DNA of 64,000 nt. Source: Halodesulfovibrio sp. MK-HDV. GTDB lineage: Bacteria; Desulfobacterota; Desulfovibrionia; Desulfovibrionales; Desulfovibrionaceae. The DNA lies in NCBI RefSeq assembly GCF_009914765.1, contig NZ_WYDS01000002.1, positions 112,851 to 176,850 of the forward strand, in the 5' to 3' direction. Made by a program: the position numbers and the translations under genes. Each line of letters opens with the position of its first letter. Position 1 is the stretch's first letter. A model generated the notes under the pieces. That model saw only the letters and a program-made list of their open reading frames with translations, had not been told where the DNA came from and ran no database searches. Positions 16,553 through 26,673 of the stretch are shown here, piece by piece.

Positions 16553-19177
16553 TTATTCCTTCTCAAACTGCATGGTGAAAGCGCCGTCAGCGTCGACATC
16601 AAGTGATACAGACGCAGGCATGCCGTCGGCTGCCATGTGTGAGAGTATCTCTTCAGCCATACGCGGAAGCACACTGCCGTTGAGGATCTGTTCAATATTG
16701 CGCGCACCGGTTTCCACTTCAGTGCATCGGCTAACTATTTGATCTATAGTGGCATCACTGTAGCTGAGTTCTATTTTATTTGAGGTGCGAAGTGTCTTTG
16801 CGAGTTTGTTTAGTTTGAGCGTAACAATCTGTTTCATACTTTCGGGATTAAGCGAACGGTATGGGAGTACTGTCATGCGGGCAAGCAGGGCTGGTTTAAA
16901 GTGATCGGAAAGAATAGGGCGCACAGCTTGCATTAGCGTGTCAGCTGGAATAGGAGCGCCGTTCTGCGTCATCTCCTGTAACACGTCTGAAGCAAGGTTT
17001 GATGTAAGCATGATGATGGTGTTGCGGAAGTTGATTTCTTTTCCCTCGCCATCAGTGAGTATGCCTTTGTCAAACACTTGGTAGAATGTGTTCATTACAT
17101 CAAGGTGTGCTTTTTCAACTTCATCCAGAAGGACAACGGAGTAAGGGCGCTGGCGAACTGCTTCTGTAAGCATTCCACCTTCACCGTAGCCTACATATCC
17201 GGGAGGTGATCCAATGAGTCTGCTAACAGTATGCTTCTCTTGAAATTCACTCATGTTGATAGTCACAACATTACGTTCATCGCCAAATAAAAGGTCAGCA
17301 ACTGTGAGAGCCGTTTCCGTTTTACCAACCCCCGAGGGGCCAGCCAACAAAAATACTCCGAGAGGTTGATCGGGATTTTTGATTCCAGCTTTGGCAGCTT
17401 TTATGACCTGAGCAATCCCGTGAAGTGCATCATTTTGCCCCATAATGCGGTCTTTGAGCTTGGTTTCGAGATCCTTCATTAATGCTGCTTGATCTCGTGC
17501 TACTTTACCTACGGGAATGCCGGTCCAATCTGCTACAACCTTTGCAACGACATCAGGATTAACCTCCAGCTGAACTAGAGGCTCATCGGAGCGTGCTTCT
17601 TCGAGTTTTTTTATGGCGGCGTTTAATTCATTTTGGAGAACTTCAAGATCGGTATTTGCTTCCTTAGCTTCCTTAATACGGGTGCGCACGTTGAGAACTG
17701 CATGTGCAGCCTCTTTTTCTTTTTTCCAACGTGCAAGCAAGGCTTCGGCTTCGTCTGTTTTGTGGGTGATGCTGTCATTGATTTCTGTTAATCGTTTGTC
17801 ATCAATAGTCACCCCATTGTCGCAGTCTCTTGTTAAAGCATGCTTTTCACGTTCAAGAGCTTGAATTGATCGTTCTAAATCTTCCAGTGTTGCAGGCTTT
17901 GCAGAAAGGTTAACTTTTACGCGTGCGCAACTGGTATCAAGCAAATCGATGGCTTTGTCTGGTAAAAAACGTCCTGTAATGTAGCGGTCTGAAAATTGAG
18001 CTGCTAACTGTATTGCATCATCTTGAATGATTACATCGTGAGATTTTTCATAGTTGTCACGCAGCCCACGGAGAATAAGGGCAGAGGTTTCAACGGATGG
18101 TTCTTCTAATGTGACGGGCTGAAAACGCCGAGCTAGCGCTGGGTCTTTTTCAAAATATTTTTTGTATTCATTCCAAGTGGTCGCGGCGCAGGTGCGCAAC
18201 TCTCCGCGAGCAAGTGCAGGCTTTAAAAGGTTTGCCGCATCGGAGCCACCAGCTTGACCGCCAGCTCCTACCAATGTGTGAGCCTCATCGATGAATAAAA
18301 TGATGTGTTTTGTGCTCGCTTTTATTTCGTCCACCACACCTTTAAGGCGGCTCTCAAATTCTCCCTTCATTCCTGCGCCAGCTTCAAGTAATCCCATGTC
18401 GAGGCTAAGCAGTGTGACATCTTGTAGCACTTCGGGAACATCGCCTTCGGCAATGCGCAGTGCTAGCCCTTCAACTACAGCAGTTTTGCCCACACCAGGC
18501 TCACCCACAAGAATCGGGTTGTTTTTCCTACGGCGAGCCAGAATATCTACCATCTGGCGCATTTCAGCGTCGCGTCCAAAAACAGGGTCGATGCCCCCTT
18601 CTCGTGCTTTTGCCGTAAAGTCCTGACAGAAGCGTTCAAGACAGCTTTCTTCGCCGGAGCGAGGGGATGTCTGAGCTGTATTTGAGGTTGTCGTCATTGA
18701 GGTTTCGGAGGACTCAGCAACTATTTGGTAAAATTCTTCGCGAAGTGAACGTACGTTTATTGTTTCCAATTGGCTTGTGTACAAGCCGGAGGCAAAGAAA
18801 CTTGGTTTAGAAAGAAATGCTAATAGGATATGGCCGGAGCGAATGCGTGATTCCCCGAAGTCCACAGAAGCGATGAGCCATGCTGTTTCGAGTAAATCTA
18901 TAAGCAAAGGAGAGAATACTGGTCTGCCCCCGTTGCCTGTTTTTAATTCTTCGAGAATGTCGTTTAGAGCAAGCAGGACTGGGCTCGGGTCTATTTCAAA
19001 TTTGCGTAAAATAAACGGCAGATCGCTGTTGGTATCTTCAAGGCACTTAGTAAACACATGTTCCAGCGTTACTTCGTAATGAGTGCGGGAAACACAGTAG
19101 CCAGCTGCTCCATGAAGAGTTTGAGTGCAAAAGGTATTTAGTTTTCCCAACAGGGCTTTCATATCGACTTGAATCAT
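16553..19177 (-). CDS. tssH: T6SS sheath-recycling ATPase TssH (ClpV)
   Basis: AAA+ unfoldase of 874 residues that disassembles the contracted TssB/TssC sheath. The N-terminal Clp-N domain covers about residues 1-155. Ring D1 has Walker A GEPGVGKT at 225-232 and Walker B IILFIDEAHTL. A coiled-coil middle domain lies near 400-530. Ring D2 has Walker A GPSGVGKT near residue 610 and Walker B VVLLDEVEKAH. The pore loop region GYVGYGEGG and the sensor residues are present, so both ATPase sites look active. The length and layout match ClpV rather than ClpB. The gene lies between tssG and the unknown 257-residue protein. Confidence 0.95.
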   Translation of the reverse strand: MIQVDMKALLGKLNTFCTQTLHGAAGYCVSRTHYEVTLEHVFTKCLEDTNSDLPFILRKFEIDPSPVLLALNDILEELKTGNGGRPVFSPLLIDLLETAWLIASVDFGESRIRSGHILLAFLSKPSFFASGLYTSQLETINVRSLREEFYQIVAESSETSMTTTSNTAQTSPRSGEESCLERFCQDFTAKAREGGIDPVFGRDAEMRQMVDILARRRKNNPILVGEPGVGKTAVVEGLALRIAEGDVPEVLQDVTLLSLDMGLLEAGAGMKGEFESRLKGVVDEIKASTKHIILFIDEAHTLVGAGGQAGGSDAANLLKPALARGELRTCAATTWNEYKKYFEKDPALARRFQPVTLEEPSVETSALILRGLRDNYEKSHDVIIQDDAIQLAAQFSDRYITGRFLPDKAIDLLDTSCARVKVNLSAKPATLEDLERSIQALEREKHALTRDCDNGVTIDDKRLTEINDSITHKTDEAEALLARWKKEKEAAHAVLNVRTRIKEAKEANTDLEVLQNELNAAIKKLEEARSDEPLVQLEVNPDVVAKVVADWTGIPVGKVARDQAALMKDLETKLKDRIMGQNDALHGIAQVIKAAKAGIKNPDQPLGVFLLAGPSGVGKTETALTVADLLFGDERNVVTINMSEFQEKHTVSRLIGSPPGYVGYGEGGMLTEAVRQRPYSVVLLDEVEKAHLDVMNTFYQVFDKGILTDGEGKEINFRNTIIMLTSNLASDVLQEMTQNGAPIPADTLMQAVRPILSDHFKPALLARMTVLPYRSLNPESMKQIVTLKLNKLAKTLRTSNKIELSYSDATIDQIVSRCTEVETGARNIEQILNGSVLPRMAEEILSHMAADGMPASVSLDVDADGAFTMQFEKE

Positions 19178-19224
19178 GCTGTACCGTGCCTTGCTAAAAG
19201 ATAAATATGTTCGATTCGTATGTT

Positions 19225-20244
19225 CTATTCGTTATAAGCCATGGTGACATGGGCTGTGCTTGGCATACTGTCTTCTGAATATATCCATGTGTCGCAGCCG
19301 AGTTGGCACCATTGGCCAAGTCCGAAGCGGGCTGGTTGCACTTCTTCTGCCTTAACTGTGAGTTCCACATCAAGTTCCAGTGGAGTCATAAGGTAAAGCC
19401 GAACAAGTCGTTCAACTTCTTGTTTCGGGAAGGCTTGTGGAAGGAGCTTATGAAAAGTGTCTGCCGTCATTGGACCAAAGAGAATGCGTGCTTTACCGGA
19501 ACGATCAGGGATATGGGAGCCTAGAATAGCATTTTCTCCCAGTACATCGCCTTGCATGTGTAAACGACAACGTTGGTCTTCAGGGATAGGCACCATACGT
19601 AGAACACATTCATCTACATCGACTTTATCTACTTCGAACATATCTGAAAGAAGGGCGCACAGACCAAAGGACGAGCGAGGATATTGGGTGAAAAGACCAA
19701 TGTAGCGCAGCAGTTTCCAGCTATCTCGTATACCTTCCCGAAGTTGTGGATCTGCGAGTCCCAGCAGGCAGTAAAGTCGTTCTATTGTTTCAGCATCATT
19801 TTTTTCAATGGTCTGAAACATGAGGCGGTATTTTCCCCATGCTTTGTAGTACTGAACAAAAAAAGTATGGTTAAATATGTCCAGATAGTCCCGTACTGCG
19901 TTGTGTCCTTCTGATACGTCATCAAGCAGCTCTTCTGTATAGAATGTAGGGAGTGGTGAAGATGTGCCGTACAGCCCAAGAAATGTAGCTTCAAGATTAT
20001 AGCGAACTTGATCATTGTCATCGCGTACTTCTTCAAGCTCAGTAATGTCTGTTGCAGGAAAGCCCAGTGTAAGTTCTGGACGTATGCGGACTTTGTTCCA
20101 GAAGAATTTTTCGTTTACACGAGATTCTTCTTCGCCGGTCATAAGGCGTAAGAGACGGATCGCCTGTACAAAGGAGAATCTTGAAGGAGACTCGAGAAGT
20201 TCCTTGGCTAAACCAGAGGGCGGTTGCCCAGTCTTGCTGGCCAT
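19225..20244 (-). CDS. tssG: T6SS baseplate protein TssG
   Basis: A 339-residue TssG (ImpH/VasB family), the wedge component that binds TssF, TssE and TssK. Family features include the N-terminal FSFVQAIRLLRL and a series of beta strands at the C-terminus (PARFGLGQWCQLGCDTWIY). The start overlaps the end of tssF by 37 bp, the usual arrangement for this gene pair. No membrane segments are seen. Confidence 0.93.
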   Translation of the reverse strand: MASKTGQPPSGLAKELLESPSRFSFVQAIRLLRLMTGEEESRVNEKFFWNKVRIRPELTLGFPATDITELEEVRDDNDQVRYNLEATFLGLYGTSSPLPTFYTEELLDDVSEGHNAVRDYLDIFNHTFFVQYYKAWGKYRLMFQTIEKNDAETIERLYCLLGLADPQLREGIRDSWKLLRYIGLFTQYPRSSFGLCALLSDMFEVDKVDVDECVLRMVPIPEDQRCRLHMQGDVLGENAILGSHIPDRSGKARILFGPMTADTFHKLLPQAFPKQEVERLVRLYLMTPLELDVELTVKAEEVQPARFGLGQWCQLGCDTWIYSEDSMPSTAHVTMAYNE

Positions 20245-21935
20245 GTGTATTTCTCCTTATAGAGGCTATCTATAACGGTCAGACGGGTAAAACAGTTCAC
20301 AGCAGCGTATCCCGCAATAAAACGGTCCAATACGCAGCCGAACAGGTACATGTCACCATTGTCAGCAAAGCCTTCTCTATCGAGTACAATTTCAATCATC
20401 TGCCCGCGCACAAGGTGCCCTTTGACGAGTCTGTCTCCGGAAGTAACGGTTACCGATTGGATGGACTCAACACGTTTAGTGTTGGCGACAACCTTGTTTT
20501 GATCTTTTGTGTCGGTAAAAATATAAATTTTGATAAGCGAGCGCAGCTTGTCCGCATCGGCTATGGAAAGGAAATTTGTGTATAAATGTGACAGCAAGCG
20601 CCAGAGTACGTTCTTTTCGAGAGGAGGCTGTACTGGTGCGGTTGGCTGAGAAATATTTTCGAATGTACTTAGTTCAGGTGAGGTATCTGTGCCCATGCAG
20701 ATATCACCAGCTTGTAGTGCTGAGGCAAGGCTTGCATTTGTGCAATGAATATCGAGAGAAATAACTTCTTTTTTAGGTAGTCCTTCGTTTATTGGGTAGG
20801 CAACAGAAAGGCTTTGAACCGTTTCGTCTCCAATCGCAGAGCGGGTGCTGTTTACGGTATATACCGGTGTAGCATCCGTTTGTGGATTGAACATTTCAAA
20901 ACGTTGGTATTCTCTGGTTTGGGCTGTGCCTTGTTCGACCCCGCGCACCCGATCTACTGAGTACACTTGGTAATGTGTCGGGTTCCCACCAAAAGGAGTG
21001 ATTTTATACTCGGGTCTTTTATGATCGAGCATGATGGGGGTTGCTGAATGCTTAAAAATATTGATGGCAGGGGTAGCAAATAAACGAAAATCTTTGAGAG
21101 TACACTGTGGTGGTTCAAAATTTTTAGTATCGATGGTCAATGCAATTTCAAAATTTCGTCCCTGCTTGTTTTTCCAACTACCAAGATCGCATAGGTCGAA
21201 AAAAAGGAATTTCCGTGACTGAATAAAGTATTCTTGCAGGTATCTGTACCCTGGAAAGGAGCGTGTGGGATAAGGAAGCAACGCTTCATCTTGATCGAAG
21301 CCTACAGTTCCCAGAGAAGAAGGACGAAGATATTTAGGTTCTTCACCATCGGCTTGCAGGCTTATTTGGGTAACCTTGTGGAAGAGCATGTAGTAGCGTG
21401 AAAGCGCTTCTTCGTAAGAACCTGCCAAGTGAAAACGGAGATGGTCGGGGTTCCAGTTTTCAAGCATGGCTCCTGTAAGTTCTAACTTTATGCGTAGAGT
21501 AGCTGTTCCTTCTCGCTGATGTTCTAGCTGTACATCGCTAATGCGAAGAGGATGAAGCTCTACATCGTAGCAGGTTGTAAATATGCAGTTTGTGCCTTCT
21601 ATTTCTCTGGATGCGAGTTCGGTGCCTCTTGCGACTTTGCTTGTCTCCAAAAGTGATTTCTTTGGGGTAAATTGAATTACTGTCGTGGAGGGAATAGGAC
21701 GAAGATAGTGCGGAAAAATAAGCTGTGTGAGGCTATGAACTATTTGCGGAAAATCATCATCTAATTTTTCGTTTACCAGACCGGAAAGAAAGGCTGTGCC
21801 TTCCAGCATTCGTTCTACATCAGGATCGGTAGATTGGGCAGCTAGCATGGGCGCCAGTGCTGGATGCGCTTTAGAGAATTCTGCGGCAAGGTCTCTTAAA
21901 TGAGATAGTTCTCTTTGGAAATATTTGTTTATCAT
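20208..21935 (-). CDS. tssF: T6SS baseplate protein TssF
   Basis: A 575-residue TssF (ImpG/VasA family), the largest wedge protein, related to phage T4 gp6. The N-terminus shows the highly conserved RELSHLRDLAAEFSKAHPALAPML and PDVERMLEGTAFLSG. The C-terminus has FADNGDMYLFGCVLDRFIAGYAAVNCFTRL, also typical of the family. It overlaps tssG and follows tssE after 9 bp, so the three baseplate genes are coupled. Confidence 0.95.
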   Translation of the reverse strand: MINKYFQRELSHLRDLAAEFSKAHPALAPMLAAQSTDPDVERMLEGTAFLSGLVNEKLDDDFPQIVHSLTQLIFPHYLRPIPSTTVIQFTPKKSLLETSKVARGTELASREIEGTNCIFTTCYDVELHPLRISDVQLEHQREGTATLRIKLELTGAMLENWNPDHLRFHLAGSYEEALSRYYMLFHKVTQISLQADGEEPKYLRPSSLGTVGFDQDEALLPYPTRSFPGYRYLQEYFIQSRKFLFFDLCDLGSWKNKQGRNFEIALTIDTKNFEPPQCTLKDFRLFATPAINIFKHSATPIMLDHKRPEYKITPFGGNPTHYQVYSVDRVRGVEQGTAQTREYQRFEMFNPQTDATPVYTVNSTRSAIGDETVQSLSVAYPINEGLPKKEVISLDIHCTNASLASALQAGDICMGTDTSPELSTFENISQPTAPVQPPLEKNVLWRLLSHLYTNFLSIADADKLRSLIKIYIFTDTKDQNKVVANTKRVESIQSVTVTSGDRLVKGHLVRGQMIEIVLDREGFADNGDMYLFGCVLDRFIAGYAAVNCFTRLTVIDSLYKEKYTWPARLGNRPLV

Positions 21936-21944
21936 ACTTGTATG

Positions 21945-22361
21945 CTATTCCATTACGCGGATTCTTCCGTCTGGTTCGAGAATGGTTTCAAAAACGACTT
22001 CAGTTTTGTCGTCATTGAGTTTGATTTTTCCGGATATTTTAAATTCTAAGGCAACTTGCGGGGTGTCTTTCTGTATGTATTCAACAGAAAGATCTTCAAG
22101 ACGTGGCTCATATTTTAACGCCACATTTCGGATGGAGCGCTCTAACCATGCAGCAGATTCGCTGACAGAGCTATTGGTCATATTGGTGAAATCTGGCAAG
22201 CCATAGTCGTCAGCCAGCAAGCTGCTACCTTGGCGTGTGTTTAATACTTTTCCCAGATGATCGAGCACTGATTGCAACACCATATGCAATGCGGGTTGCC
22301 CGCGTTCATCAGGATGTGCTTCGATATAGCGAATTCGTTCCAGTAATCGTTGAACGCCCAT
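21945..22361 (-). CDS. tssE: T6SS baseplate protein TssE
   Basis: A 138-residue gp25-like protein that initiates sheath assembly at the baseplate. The conserved VLNTRQGSSLLADDYGLPDF lies at about residues 40-60, followed by the compact alpha/beta gp25 fold (KYEPRLEDLSVEY). Its position between hcp and tssF is standard. The length is normal for the family. Confidence 0.92.
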   Translation of the reverse strand: MGVQRLLERIRYIEAHPDERGQPALHMVLQSVLDHLGKVLNTRQGSSLLADDYGLPDFTNMTNSSVSESAAWLERSIRNVALKYEPRLEDLSVEYIQKDTPQVALEFKISGKIKLNDDKTEVVFETILEPDGRIRVME

Positions 22362-22415
22362 GTCTTCTCGCCTTTATAAAAGGGCAGAGTGTGTTAGCAC
22401 TCTGCCCATCGTCTG

Positions 22416-22898
22416 CTAAGCGCCTTTCCAAGAGTCGGTAAACTCAATGTTACCGTCTGCGTAGGTCCATGTGATTTTTGAATAGGTAAAACTTACCTCT
22501 TCCATATCGTGATAGGGCTTGTTTTCGGTAAGAAAAGTGAGTGGGGTGTTCTCCCGCATATCAACAATGATGGCTTCTTCCATTTTTATCGTATAGTACT
22601 TTTGCTCTTCGCCACTTGGGCTAATGTGGTAAAAGTCTATTTCAGCAGTTAACTGTTCACCCTTACAGCATGCCTGAAATAATTTAGGCGATGCTTTGTC
22701 TTTATGCTTGGTAACTGTGAAGGGTTTATGAATACGCTGCCCTGTAGGGAGACCCGTGTGGGTATCCTTAGGGATTTCTACGGAATGATCCATGCCATAG
22801 AGTAAAATACGGTCTTTTTTATCGCCTGCCTGTGTGCAGTCGCCTTTTATTTCACCTTGAGATTTGCCGGTAACCTTCATGTACGCAGTTAATGCCAT
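22416..22898 (-). CDS. hcp: T6SS inner-tube protein Hcp (TssD)
   Basis: A 160-residue Hcp, the hexameric ring protein that stacks into the expelled tube. Family features are the N-terminal AYMKVTGKSQGEIKGDCT, the strand HKPFTVTKHKDKASPKLFQA, and the end strand FTYSKITWTY. It has no C-terminal extension, so it is a structural Hcp without a fused effector. It lies between tssC and tssE. Confidence 0.95.
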   Translation of the reverse strand: MALTAYMKVTGKSQGEIKGDCTQAGDKKDRILLYGMDHSVEIPKDTHTGLPTGQRIHKPFTVTKHKDKASPKLFQACCKGEQLTAEIDFYHISPSGEEQKYYTIKMEEAIIVDMRENTPLTFLTENKPYHDMEEVSFTYSKITWTYADGNIEFTDSWKGA

Positions 22899-22931
22899 GA
22901 GATGTTCTCCTTAAGAGCTCGAGCTAGATGG

Positions 22932-24419
22932 TTATTCTTTGTCCAGCTTGCCAACAAGTGACAAGGTGAAAGAAGCGCCCATGTATTTGAAATGAGGACG
23001 TGCCTTAAGGGTAACGCGGTACCAGCCTGGATCGCCTTCAACATCGCTTACTTCAATGTGAGCCATACGTAGTGGACGTCTATTGCGTACAGAAGGAGCA
23101 GGATTATCCATTTCAGTTACGTACTGGCTAATCCATGTGTTCAGTTCTCGTTCAAGATCGCCGCGTTCTTTCCATGAACCAATATTTTCTCGTTGGATCA
23201 CTTTTATGTAGTGCGCCAATCTGTCCATAACGAACATGTAGGGAAGCTGAGTAGAAAGTTTGTAGTTTAACTCGGCTTCTTTGCCTTCTTGTGTGTTGGC
23301 AAAGACTTTTGGTTTCTGGCAGGAGTTTGCAGAGAAGAAGGCTGCGTTATCGCTTCCTTTACGCATGGTCAGTGCGATAAAACCTTGCTCGGCAAGTTCG
23401 TATTCGCGACGCTCAGAAATAAGTACCTGAGTAGGGATTTTTGCCTGAATAGCACCCATTGCCTCGTATTGGTACAGAGGCAGATTTTCAACAGAACCAC
23501 CACCCTGAGGGCCAATAACGTTGGCGCACCAGCGGTACTGGGCAAAACTGTCTGTAAGACGTGATGCAAACGCAAAAGCAGTGTTGCCCCAGCAGAAGTC
23601 ATCATCACTATCGGAAACAGCTTCATGATAACTGAATGTTTTTGCTGGTTCTGTATCCGGACCGTATGGCAGACGCAGCAAAAATTTAGGGAGGGTGAGT
23701 CCTACATAGCGGGAATCTTCCGATTCTCGGAATGACTGCCATTTGCTGTACTGCGGCATTTCAAAAATGGAATTAAGATCTTTAAGATTAGGAAGCTCTT
23801 TCCATTTTTCTACACCAAAGAACTGAGGGCCTGCGGCAGCAATAAAAGGAGCATGTGCCATGGCGGCAACGCTTCCTGCGTATTGCAGCAACTTCACATC
23901 CTGAGGGCCAGGGCCGAAGTCGTAGTTTGCTACCATTGCGCCAATAGGTTGGCCACCAAATTGACCATATTCTGCAGTGTATACGTGTTTATACAAACCA
24001 GATTTTGGAACTTCCGGTGCGTCTTCAAAATCGTCCAGCAAATCTGCTTTGCTTACATTGACCATTTCGATGCGAACGTTTTCGCGAAAATCAGTGTGAT
24101 CAACAAGAAATGCCATGGAACGCCATGACGATTCCAATTCACGAAATTTATTATGATGCAAGATAGCGTCAACTTGCTCGGACAGCTTGCTGTCGAGCTG
24201 GCCAATCATGTCATCTACCAATGCTCCAGAAACTTTGGCACCTGCACGTTCTGGCTTGATTAGCTCTTCTAGCAGAGCTTGAACACCAGACTTTGTAATA
24301 GAGAATGCGCCATCCGTAGGAGATAGCTTGGTTGCTTCTACGATGTCATCGAGAAGGTCGCTCTCAACCTGAACTTGAGCTGTTGAAGCTGCTTGTTCTT
24401 GAAGTATTTCATTAGCCAT
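22932..24419 (-). CDS. tssC: T6SS sheath large subunit TssC
   Basis: A 495-residue contractile sheath protein (VipB/ImpD family). The N-terminal helix region that pairs with TssB covers about residues 1-60. Family signatures include ELESSWRSMAFLVDHTDFRENV, YDFGPGPQDVKLLQYAGSVAAMAHAPFIAAA and FKYMGASFTLSLVGKLDKE at the end. A strong ribosome-binding site AGGAGG precedes the ATG. It follows tssB by 11 bp, as expected for the sheath pair. Confidence 0.96.
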   Translation of the reverse strand: MANEILQEQAASTAQVQVESDLLDDIVEATKLSPTDGAFSITKSGVQALLEELIKPERAGAKVSGALVDDMIGQLDSKLSEQVDAILHHNKFRELESSWRSMAFLVDHTDFRENVRIEMVNVSKADLLDDFEDAPEVPKSGLYKHVYTAEYGQFGGQPIGAMVANYDFGPGPQDVKLLQYAGSVAAMAHAPFIAAAGPQFFGVEKWKELPNLKDLNSIFEMPQYSKWQSFRESEDSRYVGLTLPKFLLRLPYGPDTEPAKTFSYHEAVSDSDDDFCWGNTAFAFASRLTDSFAQYRWCANVIGPQGGGSVENLPLYQYEAMGAIQAKIPTQVLISERREYELAEQGFIALTMRKGSDNAAFFSANSCQKPKVFANTQEGKEAELNYKLSTQLPYMFVMDRLAHYIKVIQRENIGSWKERGDLERELNTWISQYVTEMDNPAPSVRNRRPLRMAHIEVSDVEGDPGWYRVTLKARPHFKYMGASFTLSLVGKLDKE

Positions 24420-24430
24420 TTGTGAACCTC

Positions 24431-24913
24431 CTAAGAATCAATGCCCAGTTCTTTGAGCAGGCGTTCGCGAGCTCCATCGTCGGCAATCAGCTCTTGTAAT
24501 TTTTTTCTAAATTCAGGGACATTCGCCAACGGGCCTTTCAGAGCCTTAAGGGTGTCGCGTAAATTCATAAGCTTTTGCAGTTCAGGAACGTTTGCAGTGA
24601 TAGCGTCAGGTGAAAAATCTTTGAGCTTTTCAAACTTGAGATTTACAGCCATTTCATCATCACCATCAATGAGCTTGTTAGGAACATTAATATCCAACGA
24701 AATGTTTTGCGCTTTTAACACATCATTAAAGTTATCTTTATCAATATTGATAGGCGCGCGATCTTCTACCATGCGGTCATCTTCACGCTGGGTAAAATCG
24801 CCGAGTACCAAAAGTTTTAAAGGAAGTTCGACTTCTTCTTTGGCATCGCCCATGGAAGGTTTGTAAACAATATTCACACGTTCTTTTGGAGCCACTGATC
24901 CGTCTTTGGCCAT
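24431..24913 (-). CDS. tssB: T6SS sheath small subunit TssB
   Basis: A 160-residue TssB (VipA/ImpC-like small sheath protein). The signature KLLVLGDFTQREDDRMVEDR and the following INIDKDNFNDVL are clear, with the C-terminal helical part (ELQKLMNLRDTLKALKG) that intertwines with TssC. ATG at 24913 was chosen over an in-frame GTG three codons earlier, because that GTG is part of the Shine-Dalgarno AAGGAGGTG. Confidence 0.95.
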   Translation of the reverse strand: MAKDGSVAPKERVNIVYKPSMGDAKEEVELPLKLLVLGDFTQREDDRMVEDRAPINIDKDNFNDVLKAQNISLDINVPNKLIDGDDEMAVNLKFEKLKDFSPDAITANVPELQKLMNLRDTLKALKGPLANVPEFRKKLQELIADDGARERLLKELGIDS

Positions 24914-24957
24914 GACTGGCACCTCCTTGGTGTTTCGGTAAAAATGTACAAACTATG

Positions 24958-26574
24958 TTATCCACCCACGACTTCAAGTGTGCGGGAAGGATCAAGTCTG
25001 GTCATGCGCATGATTATATCGGTACGCTTAGATTCTGTTGAGAGAGTGTCGCCTTCTTGATAGGCAGCCAGCGCCATATAGGCAGCTTCTAATCCAATGA
25101 GAGCTAAGTTGGGGTCCCATCGTTCTAACGTAAAGTTGTCTATTGTACTGATTATTGCGTCTACATTTGCTTGTGCTAAGTCACTACGCCCCATGCCGGT
25201 AAGTAAGCGAGCCATAGCTGCAGAAAATAGATATTGTTCTTGTGGAGTCACTGCGCCGTTTAATGTGTCTTTAAGCTGGGTAATGGCTTCATTGCGCTTA
25301 TTGTCGCGAATAAGGTCTGCCCCCTGCGACAAAGCCTTTGTAAAGCGTGACTCGATGCTGACTTCCTCACCGTTACTAGTTGCCGTATCAGAGCTTTTCC
25401 GTAGACCAGCCAGCCATTCTTTTGTGGATGCATCGGCAAAGGGAGTTCCATCAGCAAAAGAGAGCGTGGTGATTTGTGGCAGCCTTTCAACATAGGCTGC
25501 TGTGACATTGCGCACAGTGTCCCCTGCTTCTTTGTATTCTGTCCCCATGGAATCAAGAGATTGTGCGGACAGACGACTTAAATCCAACCAAAAAAGAGAT
25601 TCTCCAATGCGTGATTCACTCGCTTTGAGGCAGGCTGCATAGTCACCTTTGGTAAACATGGCCGAAAGCGATTGCATGATTTGTGAATCCGGCGGCGGAA
25701 TCATAGTACGTCCGTTCTCTGCTGGAGGAGTACGGGTTATTGAAGTCCATGCCGCGAGTCGACGTAGTTGGTAGCTTTTGAAATTTTCAGGAGCAGTTTG
25801 CAGCAGAATATCTGCTACGGTACTGAGCTGTTCAAGACCAAAATTTAACAGCTGTTGTACATTCTCAGCGGAATCTGGACTCAGCTGAGGCACAGGTGGA
25901 GGCGAAGGAACGCTAACCGTCTGCACCGGAATAGGTTGAGGGGCAACAGGAACAACGGCGGGCTGTGGCTGCTCCGGCTGTATGGTCTCTGTTTGTACTG
26001 TCGCATCTTCGGGGGGTGACGGAGTTTCTTGTGGAACCTCTTTAGCGGGTAGTCTGTTTACGTATTCCCGCAGTGATGAGAGGATTGGGGCATCATCAGA
26101 TTTTTCTGAAAGTGTCTTATCTAAATTAGTAATGGCGGCCTGAAGTTTGTTTAGTATTTCTTGGTCGATGGGCTCGCCATTGTATTGTTCTAAAGAGTTA
26201 CGGATGCGCTCAAACCACCATGAAATAGCATTAAGGCGACCACGCATTCGTTTTTTGGGTGGGAAAAGAGTTTCCCAGAAGCCATCAATAATATCGTGAA
26301 GAATGACTGTACTTGCGGCGATGCCCGGGATGCCGTGTGTTACAGATAAACCAGCACCCAAGTAAGCGGCAACCAAGAGGTTTTTACTCTTTTTTTCAAG
26401 AATGAGTGCACTTTTGGCAATAACCACATCCCAATTCGTCACGGAGTCCGCTGTCACTGTTGATAGCTTATCGATTTCTGCTTGGAGTATTTCAAAGTCA
26501 GGATCGTAGCGAACGTCCTCCCCACTAGGGGAAGAATCGCTGATAGGAAATTTTCCGAGCTTATTTAAATCCAA
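24958..26574 (-). CDS. tssA: T6SS cap/baseplate protein TssA (ImpA N-domain)
   Basis: A TssA-family protein of 538 residues when started at the TTG at 26574. The N-terminal ImpA domain (about residues 5-130) has the signature SPSGEDVRYDPDFEILQAEIDKL and DWDVVIAKSAL-like helices. A proline/glutamine-rich linker (about 200-260) leads to a large helical C-terminal region ending in LERWDPNLALIGLEAAYMAL. The frame is open to an ATG at 26634, but AGGAG lies 6 bp before the TTG and homology starts there, so TTG was preferred. TssA coordinates tube and sheath growth. Confidence 0.9.
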   Translation of the reverse strand: MDLNKLGKFPISDSSPSGEDVRYDPDFEILQAEIDKLSTVTADSVTNWDVVIAKSALILEKKSKNLLVAAYLGAGLSVTHGIPGIAASTVILHDIIDGFWETLFPPKKRMRGRLNAISWWFERIRNSLEQYNGEPIDQEILNKLQAAITNLDKTLSEKSDDAPILSSLREYVNRLPAKEVPQETPSPPEDATVQTETIQPEQPQPAVVPVAPQPIPVQTVSVPSPPPVPQLSPDSAENVQQLLNFGLEQLSTVADILLQTAPENFKSYQLRRLAAWTSITRTPPAENGRTMIPPPDSQIMQSLSAMFTKGDYAACLKASESRIGESLFWLDLSRLSAQSLDSMGTEYKEAGDTVRNVTAAYVERLPQITTLSFADGTPFADASTKEWLAGLRKSSDTATSNGEEVSIESRFTKALSQGADLIRDNKRNEAITQLKDTLNGAVTPQEQYLFSAAMARLLTGMGRSDLAQANVDAIISTIDNFTLERWDPNLALIGLEAAYMALAAYQEGDTLSTESKRTDIIMRMTRLDPSRTLEVVGG

Positions 26575-26673
26575 AATTTTCTCCTGACGACAACTGTAAT
26601 TTTTAAATACTGTAATATTTAGAGTGTCTACCAATTTTAGAGCGTAGTAGCAATCTCGTAAATAAACTAAGCG